Of a stretch of 64,000 bases of DNA, positions 45,501-53,854 are shown piece after piece. The DNA comes from Limisoma sp963590405 (lineage in GTDB: Bacteria > Bacteroidota > Bacteroidia > Bacteroidales > Muribaculaceae). The stretch covers positions 1 to 64,000 of the forward strand of contig CAVAPE010000005.1 of NCBI GenBank assembly GCA_963590405.1, read 5' to 3'. The first letter of the stretch is position 1. Each line of letters begins with the position of its first letter. Made by a program: the position numbers and the translations under genes. Below the pieces are notes generated by a model. It worked only from the letters and a program-made list of their open reading frames with translations. It made no database searches and was not told where the DNA came from.

Positions 45501-45555
45501 CGTTTAATTTTTTTGAGTATTATTGTTTGATTTTAAGTAGCGTTTGCTTTATCTG

Positions 45556-45563
45556 CAAAAATA
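45556..45563 (-). promoter_or_regulatory. -7 box of the peptidoglycan-salvage operon
   Basis: The minus strand reads TATTTTTG here, 55 bases before the golvesin/amidase start. The -33 position is T-rich without a clear TTTG. The rest of 45501-45744 contains an 8-bp hairpin (45699-45706 with 45711-45718) but no gene. Confidence 0.5.
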
Positions 45564-45744
45564 CGATAATATGAGTATTTCTAAAAAAATTATCAATTTA
45601 AATCTACCCCATTAAACATTATTTAATATTTTAACACACATTTTCAAACCACGCCCCAACCCAAAACACCCCTTCTCCCCCAATTAATCGCCGCGAACAA
45701 TGCTTGCCTACAAGCATTCACAGAAGACAAGAAAGCAATGACGC

Positions 45745-45860
45745 TTAGACCGCCTTCCCCGTCATCAATTCATTTTGCAGAAAATCATAAACGTAGCGTG
45801 GGCTTTGGTAGTAGAGTGCTGTTCTGTCCTCCATCACCTTTTGATAGGTTTCGGAGTTGA
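45745..45860 (-). CDS. C-terminal fragment of an unidentified gene, cut by the assembly gap
   Basis: On the minus strand an open frame enters from the N run and ends at TAA 45745-45747. The visible 37 residues (including YQKVMEDRTALYYQSPRYVYDFL) look like a folded, charged and aromatic protein end rather than noise. I do not recognise the family. The rest of the gene lies in the unsequenced 915 bases, so it would be at most about 340 residues long if it lies wholly in the gap. Confidence 0.55.
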
Positions 45861-46775
45861 NNNNNNNNNNNNNNNNNNNNNNNNNNNNNNNNNNNNNNNN
45901 NNNNNNNNNNNNNNNNNNNNNNNNNNNNNNNNNNNNNNNNNNNNNNNNNNNNNNNNNNNNNNNNNNNNNNNNNNNNNNNNNNNNNNNNNNNNNNNNNNNN
46001 NNNNNNNNNNNNNNNNNNNNNNNNNNNNNNNNNNNNNNNNNNNNNNNNNNNNNNNNNNNNNNNNNNNNNNNNNNNNNNNNNNNNNNNNNNNNNNNNNNNN
46101 NNNNNNNNNNNNNNNNNNNNNNNNNNNNNNNNNNNNNNNNNNNNNNNNNNNNNNNNNNNNNNNNNNNNNNNNNNNNNNNNNNNNNNNNNNNNNNNNNNNN
46201 NNNNNNNNNNNNNNNNNNNNNNNNNNNNNNNNNNNNNNNNNNNNNNNNNNNNNNNNNNNNNNNNNNNNNNNNNNNNNNNNNNNNNNNNNNNNNNNNNNNN
46301 NNNNNNNNNNNNNNNNNNNNNNNNNNNNNNNNNNNNNNNNNNNNNNNNNNNNNNNNNNNNNNNNNNNNNNNNNNNNNNNNNNNNNNNNNNNNNNNNNNNN
46401 NNNNNNNNNNNNNNNNNNNNNNNNNNNNNNNNNNNNNNNNNNNNNNNNNNNNNNNNNNNNNNNNNNNNNNNNNNNNNNNNNNNNNNNNNNNNNNNNNNNN
46501 NNNNNNNNNNNNNNNNNNNNNNNNNNNNNNNNNNNNNNNNNNNNNNNNNNNNNNNNNNNNNNNNNNNNNNNNNNNNNNNNNNNNNNNNNNNNNNNNNNNN
46601 NNNNNNNNNNNNNNNNNNNNNNNNNNNNNNNNNNNNNNNNNNNNNNNNNNNNNNNNNNNNNNNNNNNNNNNNNNNNNNNNNNNNNNNNNNNNNNNNNNNN
46701 NNNNNNNNNNNNNNNNNNNNNNNNNNNNNNNNNNNNNNNNNNNNNNNNNNNNNNNNNNNNNNNNNNNNNNNNNNN
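45861..46775. other. assembly gap (915 N)
   Basis: Nothing can be read here. Any ORF spanning it is an artefact. The gap length may be an estimate. Confidence 0.99.
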
Positions 46776-46781
46776 AAAAAT

Positions 46782-47621
46782 TTATCTATCTGCGGAATGG
46801 TATTTGACCAGTCCGGGCATAGAACTTGGGATGATTTTCTTGATTTTTATGCCGTAGGATGCAGCCACTTCGGTGAGCACGCCGCTATAAGCACAGGCAT
46901 TGGAGCCGACGAAACAGACGGTCTTCCCTTCATAGTCGTACTGCAAAACGTTGCGGCGGAAGAAGGCGTCAATACCGTGGCGCACAAGTTGATAGACGTA
47001 ATCCTGATCGAGTTTGTCCATCAGAAAGCGTGAATACACACTGAGGGTGTTGCTCGGCAGCGAGTGATCGTAGACCGACGACATTATCTCGTCGGGAGAG
47101 AGATGGATGTGTTCGTAAAATTCGTTGCGCAGTTGTGCTGGCGCAATGTCTTTCAGGCAGTCGCTAAGGAAGCGTTTGCCAATGTATGCAGCACTGCCCT
47201 CGTCACCAAGGATATAACCCAACGAGCGTACATTTTTCACGATGGTGCGTCCGTCGTAGTCACACGAGTTGGAACCACTACCGAGGATGCACGCAATGCC
47301 AGGGTCGTTGATGAGCAGACCACGGGCTGCGCCCAAGAGGTCACTTTCCACACTCACGGGCGTCTTGAACTGCGCCACGAGCGACGCTTCAAGGATTTTC
47401 TTCTTTTCCGGACTTGAGCAACCTGCTCCATAGAAAAATATGTGTTCCCACCGGCGCTTGAAGAAGGCTTCAGGCAATTCGAGACGCACGCTGTGGCTGA
47501 TGTCACGGCGTGTATGAAAAAATGGATTCAGTCCTTTGGTAAAAGCGTGTTCCACTACGGTGGCACCATCCACTAAAGCCCACTCAGTGCGCGAAGCACT
47601 GCTGTCTGCAATGATTTTCAT
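46782..47621 (-). CDS. second BadF/BadG-type kinase with altered phosphate loop
   Basis: This 279-residue paralog of the MurK-like kinase at 31282-32124 shares FYGAGC, PGIACILGSGSNSCDYDG, RSLGYILGDEGSAAYIGK and the GLVKYHS end. Its phosphate-1 motif reads ADSSASRTEW, where the sister protein has ADCGSTKIDW, so the conserved Gly and Lys are replaced. It could phosphorylate GlcNAc, MurNAc or another amino sugar, or have reduced activity. It ends just outside the assembly gap and is complete. It is separated from the upstream amidase operon by a hairpin and has its own -7-like box. Confidence 0.85.
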   Translation of the reverse strand: MKIIADSSASRTEWALVDGATVVEHAFTKGLNPFFHTRRDISHSVRLELPEAFFKRRWEHIFFYGAGCSSPEKKKILEASLVAQFKTPVSVESDLLGAARGLLINDPGIACILGSGSNSCDYDGRTIVKNVRSLGYILGDEGSAAYIGKRFLSDCLKDIAPAQLRNEFYEHIHLSPDEIMSSVYDHSLPSNTLSVYSRFLMDKLDQDYVYQLVRHGIDAFFRRNVLQYDYEGKTVCFVGSNACAYSGVLTEVAASYGIKIKKIIPSSMPGLVKYHSADR

Positions 47622-47650
47622 AAAAAGTCAGGTCAGGTTATACTCATTGC

Positions 47651-47705
47651 CAAAGATAATAAAAGAAATCGTAACAAATGCAAATTTGCTACGATTTCTT
47701 TAAAT
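47651..47705 (-). terminator. terminator of the amidase operon followed by a -7 box
   Basis: On the minus strand AAATCGTA and TACGATTT form an 8-bp (extendable) stem between about 47697 and 47665, followed by CTTTTATTATC, downstream of the amidase stop at 47742. Overlapping its end, TATCTTTG (complement of 47651-47658) is a -7-like box for the kinase gene, without a well-spaced TTTG. Confidence 0.55.
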
Positions 47706-47741
47706 TCTATCAAAAATAGGTCACTGCACGAGGCTGTCAGC

Positions 47742-50153
47742 CTAATGCTTCACTGCAAATTTGTGGTTTTCAGCGCCCGCAACAGTATGTATTCTTGCAA
47801 CATAAACGCCTTCAGCGAGGTCGCTAACATTGACCACATTGCCCGAAGCCTTGGCAGCCAAGCGGCCGTCAAGTGTAAGCACCTCAACGCCGAGGATTGT
47901 GCAGTCGCCATTGGCTATGAGGAGTTCGCTTGCCGGGTTTGGATAGATGCGCAACACAGATGCACTCACCTTACCTACGCCAGCATCGCTTGCTGCGCCA
48001 ACAGCCACCTTGTCAAGGTAAAGCGTACCTTTTTTGCCATAGACATTGCCTACCTGCGACACCTTGAAACCCTGAAGAGTGAAGTTGCCTTCACCAATTC
48101 CTTCGAGTGAAACATCAACGTGCTTCCAACCGAGGAAGTCGAGTTTCGTCAAAGCCACGGTCTTGGTTTCTGAGCCGTTGCCAAATACGGCAGCCAACTG
48201 GTTGCCACTGAGGTCGCCATAAACCTTGAGGGCTATCATATTGTCTTTGGTGAATGCCGTTTCGGGAGCGGTTGCAAATTTCACAACAGCCGCACCACCT
48301 TCCTGTGCCTCAAACTGATAGTCGACCTTTGCAGCAGCTGAGCCTTCGAGTTTTGTGGTCGAGTTGCTGGCCACGGCGAGCGAAGTGCAACCTGTTGAAG
48401 CATCACTGTCGGCAGCAAGTGCATCGCTTGCGTCGAGTGCATCGACGAGGGTGACTGTTGCTGGGTCGGCAGATGCGTCAACGGCAGTGAACTGTAACGA
48501 CTCTGGCGCTGCCACCTTGATGCCATTTGCGTCACACACGTCGCCCGACACCTCCACGGTGTAGGTCTCACCTACTGTCAAGTCCTTTGACAAGCGGATC
48601 TGGAAATAGCCATATTCGTCGCCAGATTTGCTGAATTTCTTCGAGCGGACGTTGTATGCCAACTGGTTGCCGTCCTTGTCCTTCACGATAATCTGCTCCT
48701 GGATTTTGGTGGTCGTAGGATGTCCATCGAAGCGGAATTCGATGGTCGGTGTCTTGTAGTGTACCTTCGCTCCTTCCGACGGCGAACTTGTCAAGATTTT
48801 ATAGACATTCTTGTTGTCTGTGCGGAACTGCATCACAAAATCGTCCGTCATCGACATCCCTGCCGGATGTTTAGCATCCTTGGCAATGCGCACGGTGTAG
48901 AGAGTGTTAGTCTCGTAGGCGCGCTTCGGCTCGAACACGAGACGGTATTGGGAATCCTCCCAACGGATAGTGCCTTCAACGGCTGGAGTGATTGAGAAAT
49001 TCTTCTCCACCGACTCGGTGTCCATATCCCAGTTGAAGTCGAGAACGATCGGCACGTTGCAAGCCACCGCAGCATCGCCTTCGTTCCATACCGGCGAATA
49101 AGTAACCACCTCAGGGGGAGTCAGACGGGTACGGTCAAGGGCAAGATTCTGATAGGTAACGGTGTTTGCTGTCACCACTACTTCCTGCTCATAGGTGTCA
49201 TATTCTGGATGGGTCACTTTCAGCGTATAGGTACCTGGCTCCACCGCCTTCAGCATATAAACGCCGTTAAACAGTTGGTCGGTGGTGTAACTGTATTTCT
49301 CTTCGCCGTTCTGAAGCAACTGCACAGTAGCGCCGCACACAGGTTTCGACTTGTCGTGACCGTAGAAAATGCCGTTGTAGATGGCATCGGTACAGATGAG
49401 GCGGCTGTCGTAGAGCGAGCCGCAAACCACGCCAGTGGTGAACTTCTCAGTCGTGCCAAAATATTCTATCACCGACTTAGCAAAATGGTACGCCTCAAGC
49501 CAGCAATAGTCCTTATTGAGCAGGCGGTAAGTCTCAGGGATATAGTCGTGGTAAGAACCTTCGGAAAGCATGCCCGGCACCGTGAGTTTGCGGAGCACAC
49601 CGAGGCCCACGCCAACGCCCCAGTCGTAGAAATCGTAGTCGCCGGCGAGCCATGTGTTGGTGCTCGACCACGATGTCACCTGATTTTCGAGCAACTGCTT
49701 GTTGAGCACGAGCGCCATTTCCTTAGCAACAGGCGACACTGGGTCGTTGGTGAAGCCACGATAGAGCATCAGCGGCTGATTGACGCGCGATGCCGTTCCA
49801 GTGGCATTGCTATGGATGGCAAACATAAAGTCAGCGCCATAGGCATTGGCTTCATAGCCTATCTCGTGAAGGTTGCGGTCGTCGTCGGTGGTGTTGGTGG
49901 TACGCGACATCATCACGTTTGCGCCAAGCCCCTGCAGAAGGTCGCGCAAGGCGAGACCCTTGTCGAGGTTGGAGTTCGACTCCCAATATCCGTCGGCATC
50001 ACCTTGCTTGAAGGGAGGCACAACCACGTTGCGGTCGTCGGAATCGTGTCCGCCGTGACCTGGGTTGACGTAGATTTTGAGGTCTTTCATATCTGTTGCA
50101 CCCACACAAATGGCAACAGCCAAACTGAGTGCTGTTATTGTTTTTCTTTTCAT
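47742..50153 (-). CDS. T9SS-sorted N-acetylmuramoyl-L-alanine amidase
   Basis: This 803-residue exported protein is paralogous to the giant amidase at 10761. After the signal peptide comes the Amidase_3 domain (about 26-235) with IYVNPGHGGHD (His33), YWESN (Glu58) and FAIHSNA. A carboxypeptidase-regulatory-like domain (GATVQLLQNGEEKYSY onward) follows, then Ig-like domains of the Big_5 type (VPIVLDFNWDMDTESVEKNF; KTPTIEFRFDG). A carbohydrate-binding-like domain and a C-terminal sorting domain (LRIYPNPASELLIANG to the end) complete it. It would release stem peptides from peptidoglycan at the cell surface. It is last in a three-gene operon, 18 bases after the beta-propeller gene. Confidence 0.9.
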   Translation of the reverse strand: MKRKTITALSLAVAICVGATDMKDLKIYVNPGHGGHDSDDRNVVVPPFKQGDADGYWESNSNLDKGLALRDLLQGLGANVMMSRTTNTTDDDRNLHEIGYEANAYGADFMFAIHSNATGTASRVNQPLMLYRGFTNDPVSPVAKEMALVLNKQLLENQVTSWSSTNTWLAGDYDFYDWGVGVGLGVLRKLTVPGMLSEGSYHDYIPETYRLLNKDYCWLEAYHFAKSVIEYFGTTEKFTTGVVCGSLYDSRLICTDAIYNGIFYGHDKSKPVCGATVQLLQNGEEKYSYTTDQLFNGVYMLKAVEPGTYTLKVTHPEYDTYEQEVVVTANTVTYQNLALDRTRLTPPEVVTYSPVWNEGDAAVACNVPIVLDFNWDMDTESVEKNFSITPAVEGTIRWEDSQYRLVFEPKRAYETNTLYTVRIAKDAKHPAGMSMTDDFVMQFRTDNKNVYKILTSSPSEGAKVHYKTPTIEFRFDGHPTTTKIQEQIIVKDKDGNQLAYNVRSKKFSKSGDEYGYFQIRLSKDLTVGETYTVEVSGDVCDANGIKVAAPESLQFTAVDASADPATVTLVDALDASDALAADSDASTGCTSLAVASNSTTKLEGSAAAKVDYQFEAQEGGAAVVKFATAPETAFTKDNMIALKVYGDLSGNQLAAVFGNGSETKTVALTKLDFLGWKHVDVSLEGIGEGNFTLQGFKVSQVGNVYGKKGTLYLDKVAVGAASDAGVGKVSASVLRIYPNPASELLIANGDCTILGVEVLTLDGRLAAKASGNVVNVSDLAEGVYVARIHTVAGAENHKFAVKH

Positions 50154-50171
50154 TTTTTGCAGGTTTTACAG

Positions 50172-51071
50172 TTATTCTTTGATGTTGATGTCAATCACAA
50201 AAAGTCGGCCGTCGATGGTGTTGTAGGCAATGCGAGAGCCGTCGGCGGTTGCCGTAGGGTTCATGGTCATTGTCTCTGGCTTGGTGAGTGCCGTTGAGAA
50301 ACTTCCATCAGCCTTGAGGAGCATAATCTGGCTCGACTCGTACTGATGTCCGTCGCTCGTGGAGTTTTCAGCCACCACATAGCCGTTGCCAGCCCAGCGC
50401 GGTGCGGTGTAGCGACCGAGCGAAGCAAGGAGGTTACCGTCGAGGTCGCAGACGTAAGCGCCTTTGCCACCTGCATAGAAGAGGATTTTCGAGCCGTCGG
50501 GCGACAGGGATTCCCACATATAGGTGTGTTCCGTAGCCACTGGCTGCAAGCGCATTTCCTTGCCGTTGCGCATCACCACGAGTTGGTTACCGTCGGCATA
50601 GACGAATGTGCCGCCCTGACGTTTAGCCTTCAGGTGGCGACCATTGTCGCTGACGGTGGAAAATCCACCCTCTACTGCCTTAGGAGCACGCATGCCGCGC
50701 AACTTTTCAGTCATTGCCGTCGACGTTTTGCCGTCGATGTCGTAGCACTTCACTTCGCGCCATGTGCGCATATCGCTAACCGACTGCGACATGAAATACA
50801 CGCTCTTGCCGTCGCGCGAAAACGTGGGTTCGAAGCCTGCCATATCGTCATTGCTGACGGTGGTAGTAACGCCGTCGGCAAAGTTGTAGAGTTTCAGCCC
50901 TTTGTAGTTGGCCTGGGTGAACAGCAACTGCTGCCCGTCGGCACTGATTATGGGGTTGGATATGCCCGTCTCTGTGCCTTTCAGCAACTGCTGGCGGGAG
51001 GTGATTTCCACCTGTTGCGCCGAAGCCACAAGCGAGCACGCTGCTGCAAGAATCAATAATCTGGTTTTCAT
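50172..51071 (-). CDS. secreted PD40/TolB-like beta-propeller protein (second copy)
   Basis: This 299-residue exported protein (signal peptide MKTRLLILAAACSLVASAQ) is clearly paralogous to 9838-10758. Matching segments include YMWESLSPDGSKILFY against YLWPSVSPDGSKVVYY, and GAYVCDLDGN against GAYTCDIDGS. It lies directly before a sorted amidase gene, like its paralog, which suggests a functional pairing of this propeller family with Amidase_3 proteins. It is 18 bases downstream of the phosphodiester glycosidase gene. Biochemical role unknown. Confidence 0.82.
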   Translation of the reverse strand: MKTRLLILAAACSLVASAQQVEITSRQQLLKGTETGISNPIISADGQQLLFTQANYKGLKLYNFADGVTTTVSNDDMAGFEPTFSRDGKSVYFMSQSVSDMRTWREVKCYDIDGKTSTAMTEKLRGMRAPKAVEGGFSTVSDNGRHLKAKRQGGTFVYADGNQLVVMRNGKEMRLQPVATEHTYMWESLSPDGSKILFYAGGKGAYVCDLDGNLLASLGRYTAPRWAGNGYVVAENSTSDGHQYESSQIMLLKADGSFSTALTKPETMTMNPTATADGSRIAYNTIDGRLFVIDINIKE

Positions 51072-51089
51072 AGTTTTATGTTGTGTTTG

Positions 51090-53633
51090 TTATTTCACGA
51101 TAAACTTACCTACCTTCACGCCATCTTCGCCAGCCACGCGCAGGAAGTAGATGCCTGGCTGAAGGGATGCGACGCTGACTGTCGCTGCACCAGCAGCGAA
51201 ATCAGTGGTTTGTGTATGGAGCATAGCGCCGGCGTTGTTGAAAATCTCAACTTTTGCCACGCCAGCGCTGGCAGCCTCAACGCGGAGCACGCCGTCGACC
51301 ACAGGATTAGGGTACAGGCGAAGGCCGTTGCCTCTCACGCCTACGCTCTGCACGTTGCCATAGTCATTGTAGAGGGCGCAGAATTTCGGCACAAGCACTT
51401 CAAAATTCTTGCCTTTTTCCGACTTACCAAGGTCAAGACGAAGGGTATTGACTGTAATCGGATAGACTGCCACATCGTTAACGTCGACAACCGAAGAAAG
51501 GTCGAGGTCGAAAGTGGACACCTGATTTGCTGGAAGTTCTGCATCGGTGAAATTCAACGACGAGTATGTTGTGCCGTTGCCTGCGGTTATTGTCGAAGAA
51601 ACACGTTTCACTGTTACGTCGCCTGGGTTGACTGCCACGCGCAACGCCTTAGGCATACTCCAAACAGTGAACGGAGTTTCGAGTTGTAGATATGCGCCAC
51701 GGCTTGTGCCGTTGCCCACATAAGTGATTTTCATTCCGTCCTCGTATGCAGCGACAGCGAGGTCTGTGCCGCCTACTTGCTTCGATGCCCATGTTTCGGG
51801 ATATTCACTGATGATAGGCATTTCTGCTGCCGTCGGGAGTTGCACGGTCACTTCCGCACTGGTCTCTATTTCGTTGAGTTTGCCGCGGATTGTGGTTGTG
51901 CCGTTTTTCAAACCTTTGAGCACACCTTGTTCAATCTTCACGATGTCATTATCGGCGATAGTCCATTCAAGTCGCGACGGGTCGGTTACATATTCGTCAA
52001 AACCGATTTTTGAAGTCACCTCAATCGGATAGTCACGACCGTCGTTGATGAATTTCGACAGACGCACGCCAATTTCTGCCTGCTCGATGGTGATGTCCTT
52101 CGTCACACTCACATTGCCATAAGTGGCAGTAAGTGTTGTTGTGCCAGCCTTGCCAAGAAGTGCCACATTGCTGCCGTCGACAGTGCCATAAGCCGGGTCG
52201 ATGCTGAAGGTAACGCCTTCGACATTCTCGCTAACGAGTTCGCCGTATTTGTTATAGCCCAATACTACAGGTTGATACGTTGAATAAATAGGCACGTCAA
52301 TCTCTGGAGCGAGGAAAGCGAGCGATGCAATCTCGTTGTCGCCGTCGGGAGCCGTTGAAAGTACCATCCAGCCGTTTGCCACTGCACGCGGAGTGCCCTC
52401 AGTGGTACGGTTAACCACATTGCCCTGCACCATCAACTGAGCCGAGCCTCCGGCATCGACGTTGCACACATCCCATGCGCCGAGTTGTTTGAGTATCTGG
52501 CACATAACCGATGTGTTACAGCCCACAGAATTGCCATAAACTGGGTCGATAGATTTGTCGATGGTAAACATATAGAGTGTCTTGCCGTCTTGGCTGTTGG
52601 CATAAGCCGAACGGCTATAAACCTGCGAATTGTAGGTCTCGTCTTCGTTGCGACCGGTGAGTTCGCCGTCGACCATCACCATAGCATTGCCGCCAACGGC
52701 CTGCTCCAAGCGAACGAGGTTGCCCGTTGCTACGGAATACCATGAATAGTTTATTGCCACTTGGTCGCCCACCTGCAGTTGTTCGAGGAGTTCTTTGTAT
52801 GAGCCCGAGCCCGACAAGCAGATGTCGTAGTCGCCGAGGGTGCCGGCAGTGGTGTTGGTGCGTATCTGCCCTACCGTTGCCATGATGTCGCTGGCTGTAG
52901 CCCACTGCTCGCCTTCGTTGAGGTTGAGATACACCTCACAAGTCTCGTTCTCAACGAGTTCGTTGTTACTATTGATTGTCTGGAACTTCTTCGTACTGCC
53001 ATAGAACGAGTTGTAGAGCACCATCTCGCCCGTTGAGCGGCAGAACTTGTTGACAAGGTAAAATTCTGGCTGTTGGTTGCCCCAACGCGTCGATGATACT
53101 GTGCCTTTCCACGACATCGACTCGATGTGGATATCTTTGTCGTAGCCGATGCCCACCACGCCAGTGCGTGCTGGTCCACCGTCCCACTGGTCGGCGTGGC
53201 AGTTGGTTTCAGTCACAATCTTTCCGTTGCGCAAGCAGGCGTTGTAGGTTGTGCCGAGGGCATATTGTGAATATATTCCCTGACCCGACACGCACCAGAA
53301 GTTGCCGTTTTGAGCGCCGATTGGCTTCTTGCCCTCCGACTGGAAACGGGTGTGGGCAGCAGAGAGTTTCTCGGTCGAGCCAGTTTTCTCGTTGGCCTGC
53401 ATTGTTTCGATGCGGTTGTAGGGGTTTGTCAAGTCAACCGTCATATAGTTGATGTTGAGCGGAAAATCTGGAATGCGGATGCGGTTATAAACCACGCCCG
53501 GTCCTACTTGCTTGCTGACAAGCAGATTATAGGAATACTCCGTGCCGTTGATTGTAAAACTTTTGGGAGTCTCTGCCGTCATCAGTGCAAAGGCCGATGC
53601 CGCAAGAGCCATGGTGAGTAGACGTTTTTTCAT
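51090..53633 (-). CDS. T9SS-sorted phosphodiester glycosidase (NAGPA domain)
   Basis: This 847-residue exported protein has a signal peptide (to about 20). Its NAGPA-type domain (about 95-430) has GAQNGNFWCVSGQG and the conserved CNVDAGGSAQLMVQG near 392, followed by a PRAVANGWMV segment. Ig-like domains and a C-terminal sorting domain (LRLYPNPVVDGVLRV to the end) follow. The mammalian member removes GlcNAc from a phosphodiester; bacterial members act on sugar-1-phosphodiesters. With an amidase and a beta-propeller protein in the same operon, a cell-wall-linked glycopolymer phosphodiester is a possible target, which is inference only. Confidence 0.87.
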   Translation of the reverse strand: MKKRLLTMALAASAFALMTAETPKSFTINGTEYSYNLLVSKQVGPGVVYNRIRIPDFPLNINYMTVDLTNPYNRIETMQANEKTGSTEKLSAAHTRFQSEGKKPIGAQNGNFWCVSGQGIYSQYALGTTYNACLRNGKIVTETNCHADQWDGGPARTGVVGIGYDKDIHIESMSWKGTVSSTRWGNQQPEFYLVNKFCRSTGEMVLYNSFYGSTKKFQTINSNNELVENETCEVYLNLNEGEQWATASDIMATVGQIRTNTTAGTLGDYDICLSGSGSYKELLEQLQVGDQVAINYSWYSVATGNLVRLEQAVGGNAMVMVDGELTGRNEDETYNSQVYSRSAYANSQDGKTLYMFTIDKSIDPVYGNSVGCNTSVMCQILKQLGAWDVCNVDAGGSAQLMVQGNVVNRTTEGTPRAVANGWMVLSTAPDGDNEIASLAFLAPEIDVPIYSTYQPVVLGYNKYGELVSENVEGVTFSIDPAYGTVDGSNVALLGKAGTTTLTATYGNVSVTKDITIEQAEIGVRLSKFINDGRDYPIEVTSKIGFDEYVTDPSRLEWTIADNDIVKIEQGVLKGLKNGTTTIRGKLNEIETSAEVTVQLPTAAEMPIISEYPETWASKQVGGTDLAVAAYEDGMKITYVGNGTSRGAYLQLETPFTVWSMPKALRVAVNPGDVTVKRVSSTITAGNGTTYSSLNFTDAELPANQVSTFDLDLSSVVDVNDVAVYPITVNTLRLDLGKSEKGKNFEVLVPKFCALYNDYGNVQSVGVRGNGLRLYPNPVVDGVLRVEAASAGVAKVEIFNNAGAMLHTQTTDFAAGAATVSVASLQPGIYFLRVAGEDGVKVGKFIVK

Positions 53634-53661
53634 ATCAAGATATGTTAATGGTTTGCACTCA

Positions 53662-53691
53662 CAAAGTTACTACTTTTTAAATCCCTTCCAA
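53662..53691 (-). promoter_or_regulatory. promoter of the glycosidase/propeller/amidase operon
   Basis: On the minus strand TTG (53691-53689), 19 bases, then TAACTTTG (53669-53662), 28 bases before the start codon: a good match to the Bacteroidales consensus. Confidence 0.7.
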
Positions 53692-53800
53692 CTTTTTCCC
53701 TCATAATTATATATTGTATACATTTATTTTACTTCATAAACACTCCACATTGCTGACTTATGGAAATTATATCCCAGTATCACAGAAAAATACGATTTTA

Positions 53801-53832
53801 TTTGGAATTATGCTCAGCAAACATTATGTTTG
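53801..53832 (+). promoter_or_regulatory. promoter of the AAA ATPase gene
   Basis: TTTG at 53801-53804, 20 bases, then TATGTTTG at 53825-53832: a full consensus match, 22 bases before the preferred ATG. Confidence 0.75.
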
Positions 53833-53854
53833 CAGTGCATAATAATTGAAAGAT

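Noticed and set aside
44088..45530. 480-codon plus-strand frame antisense to the golvesin/amidase gene
   Set aside because: The minus-strand gene has a signal peptide and recognisable domains; the antisense frame has none and starts without a plausible signal.
45699..45718. terminator after the truncated gene
   Set aside because: There is an 8-bp hairpin with a 4-base loop, but no T run follows on either strand, so termination cannot be claimed.
45775..46857. open frames spanning the N run
   Set aside because: They exist only because N codons contain no stops.
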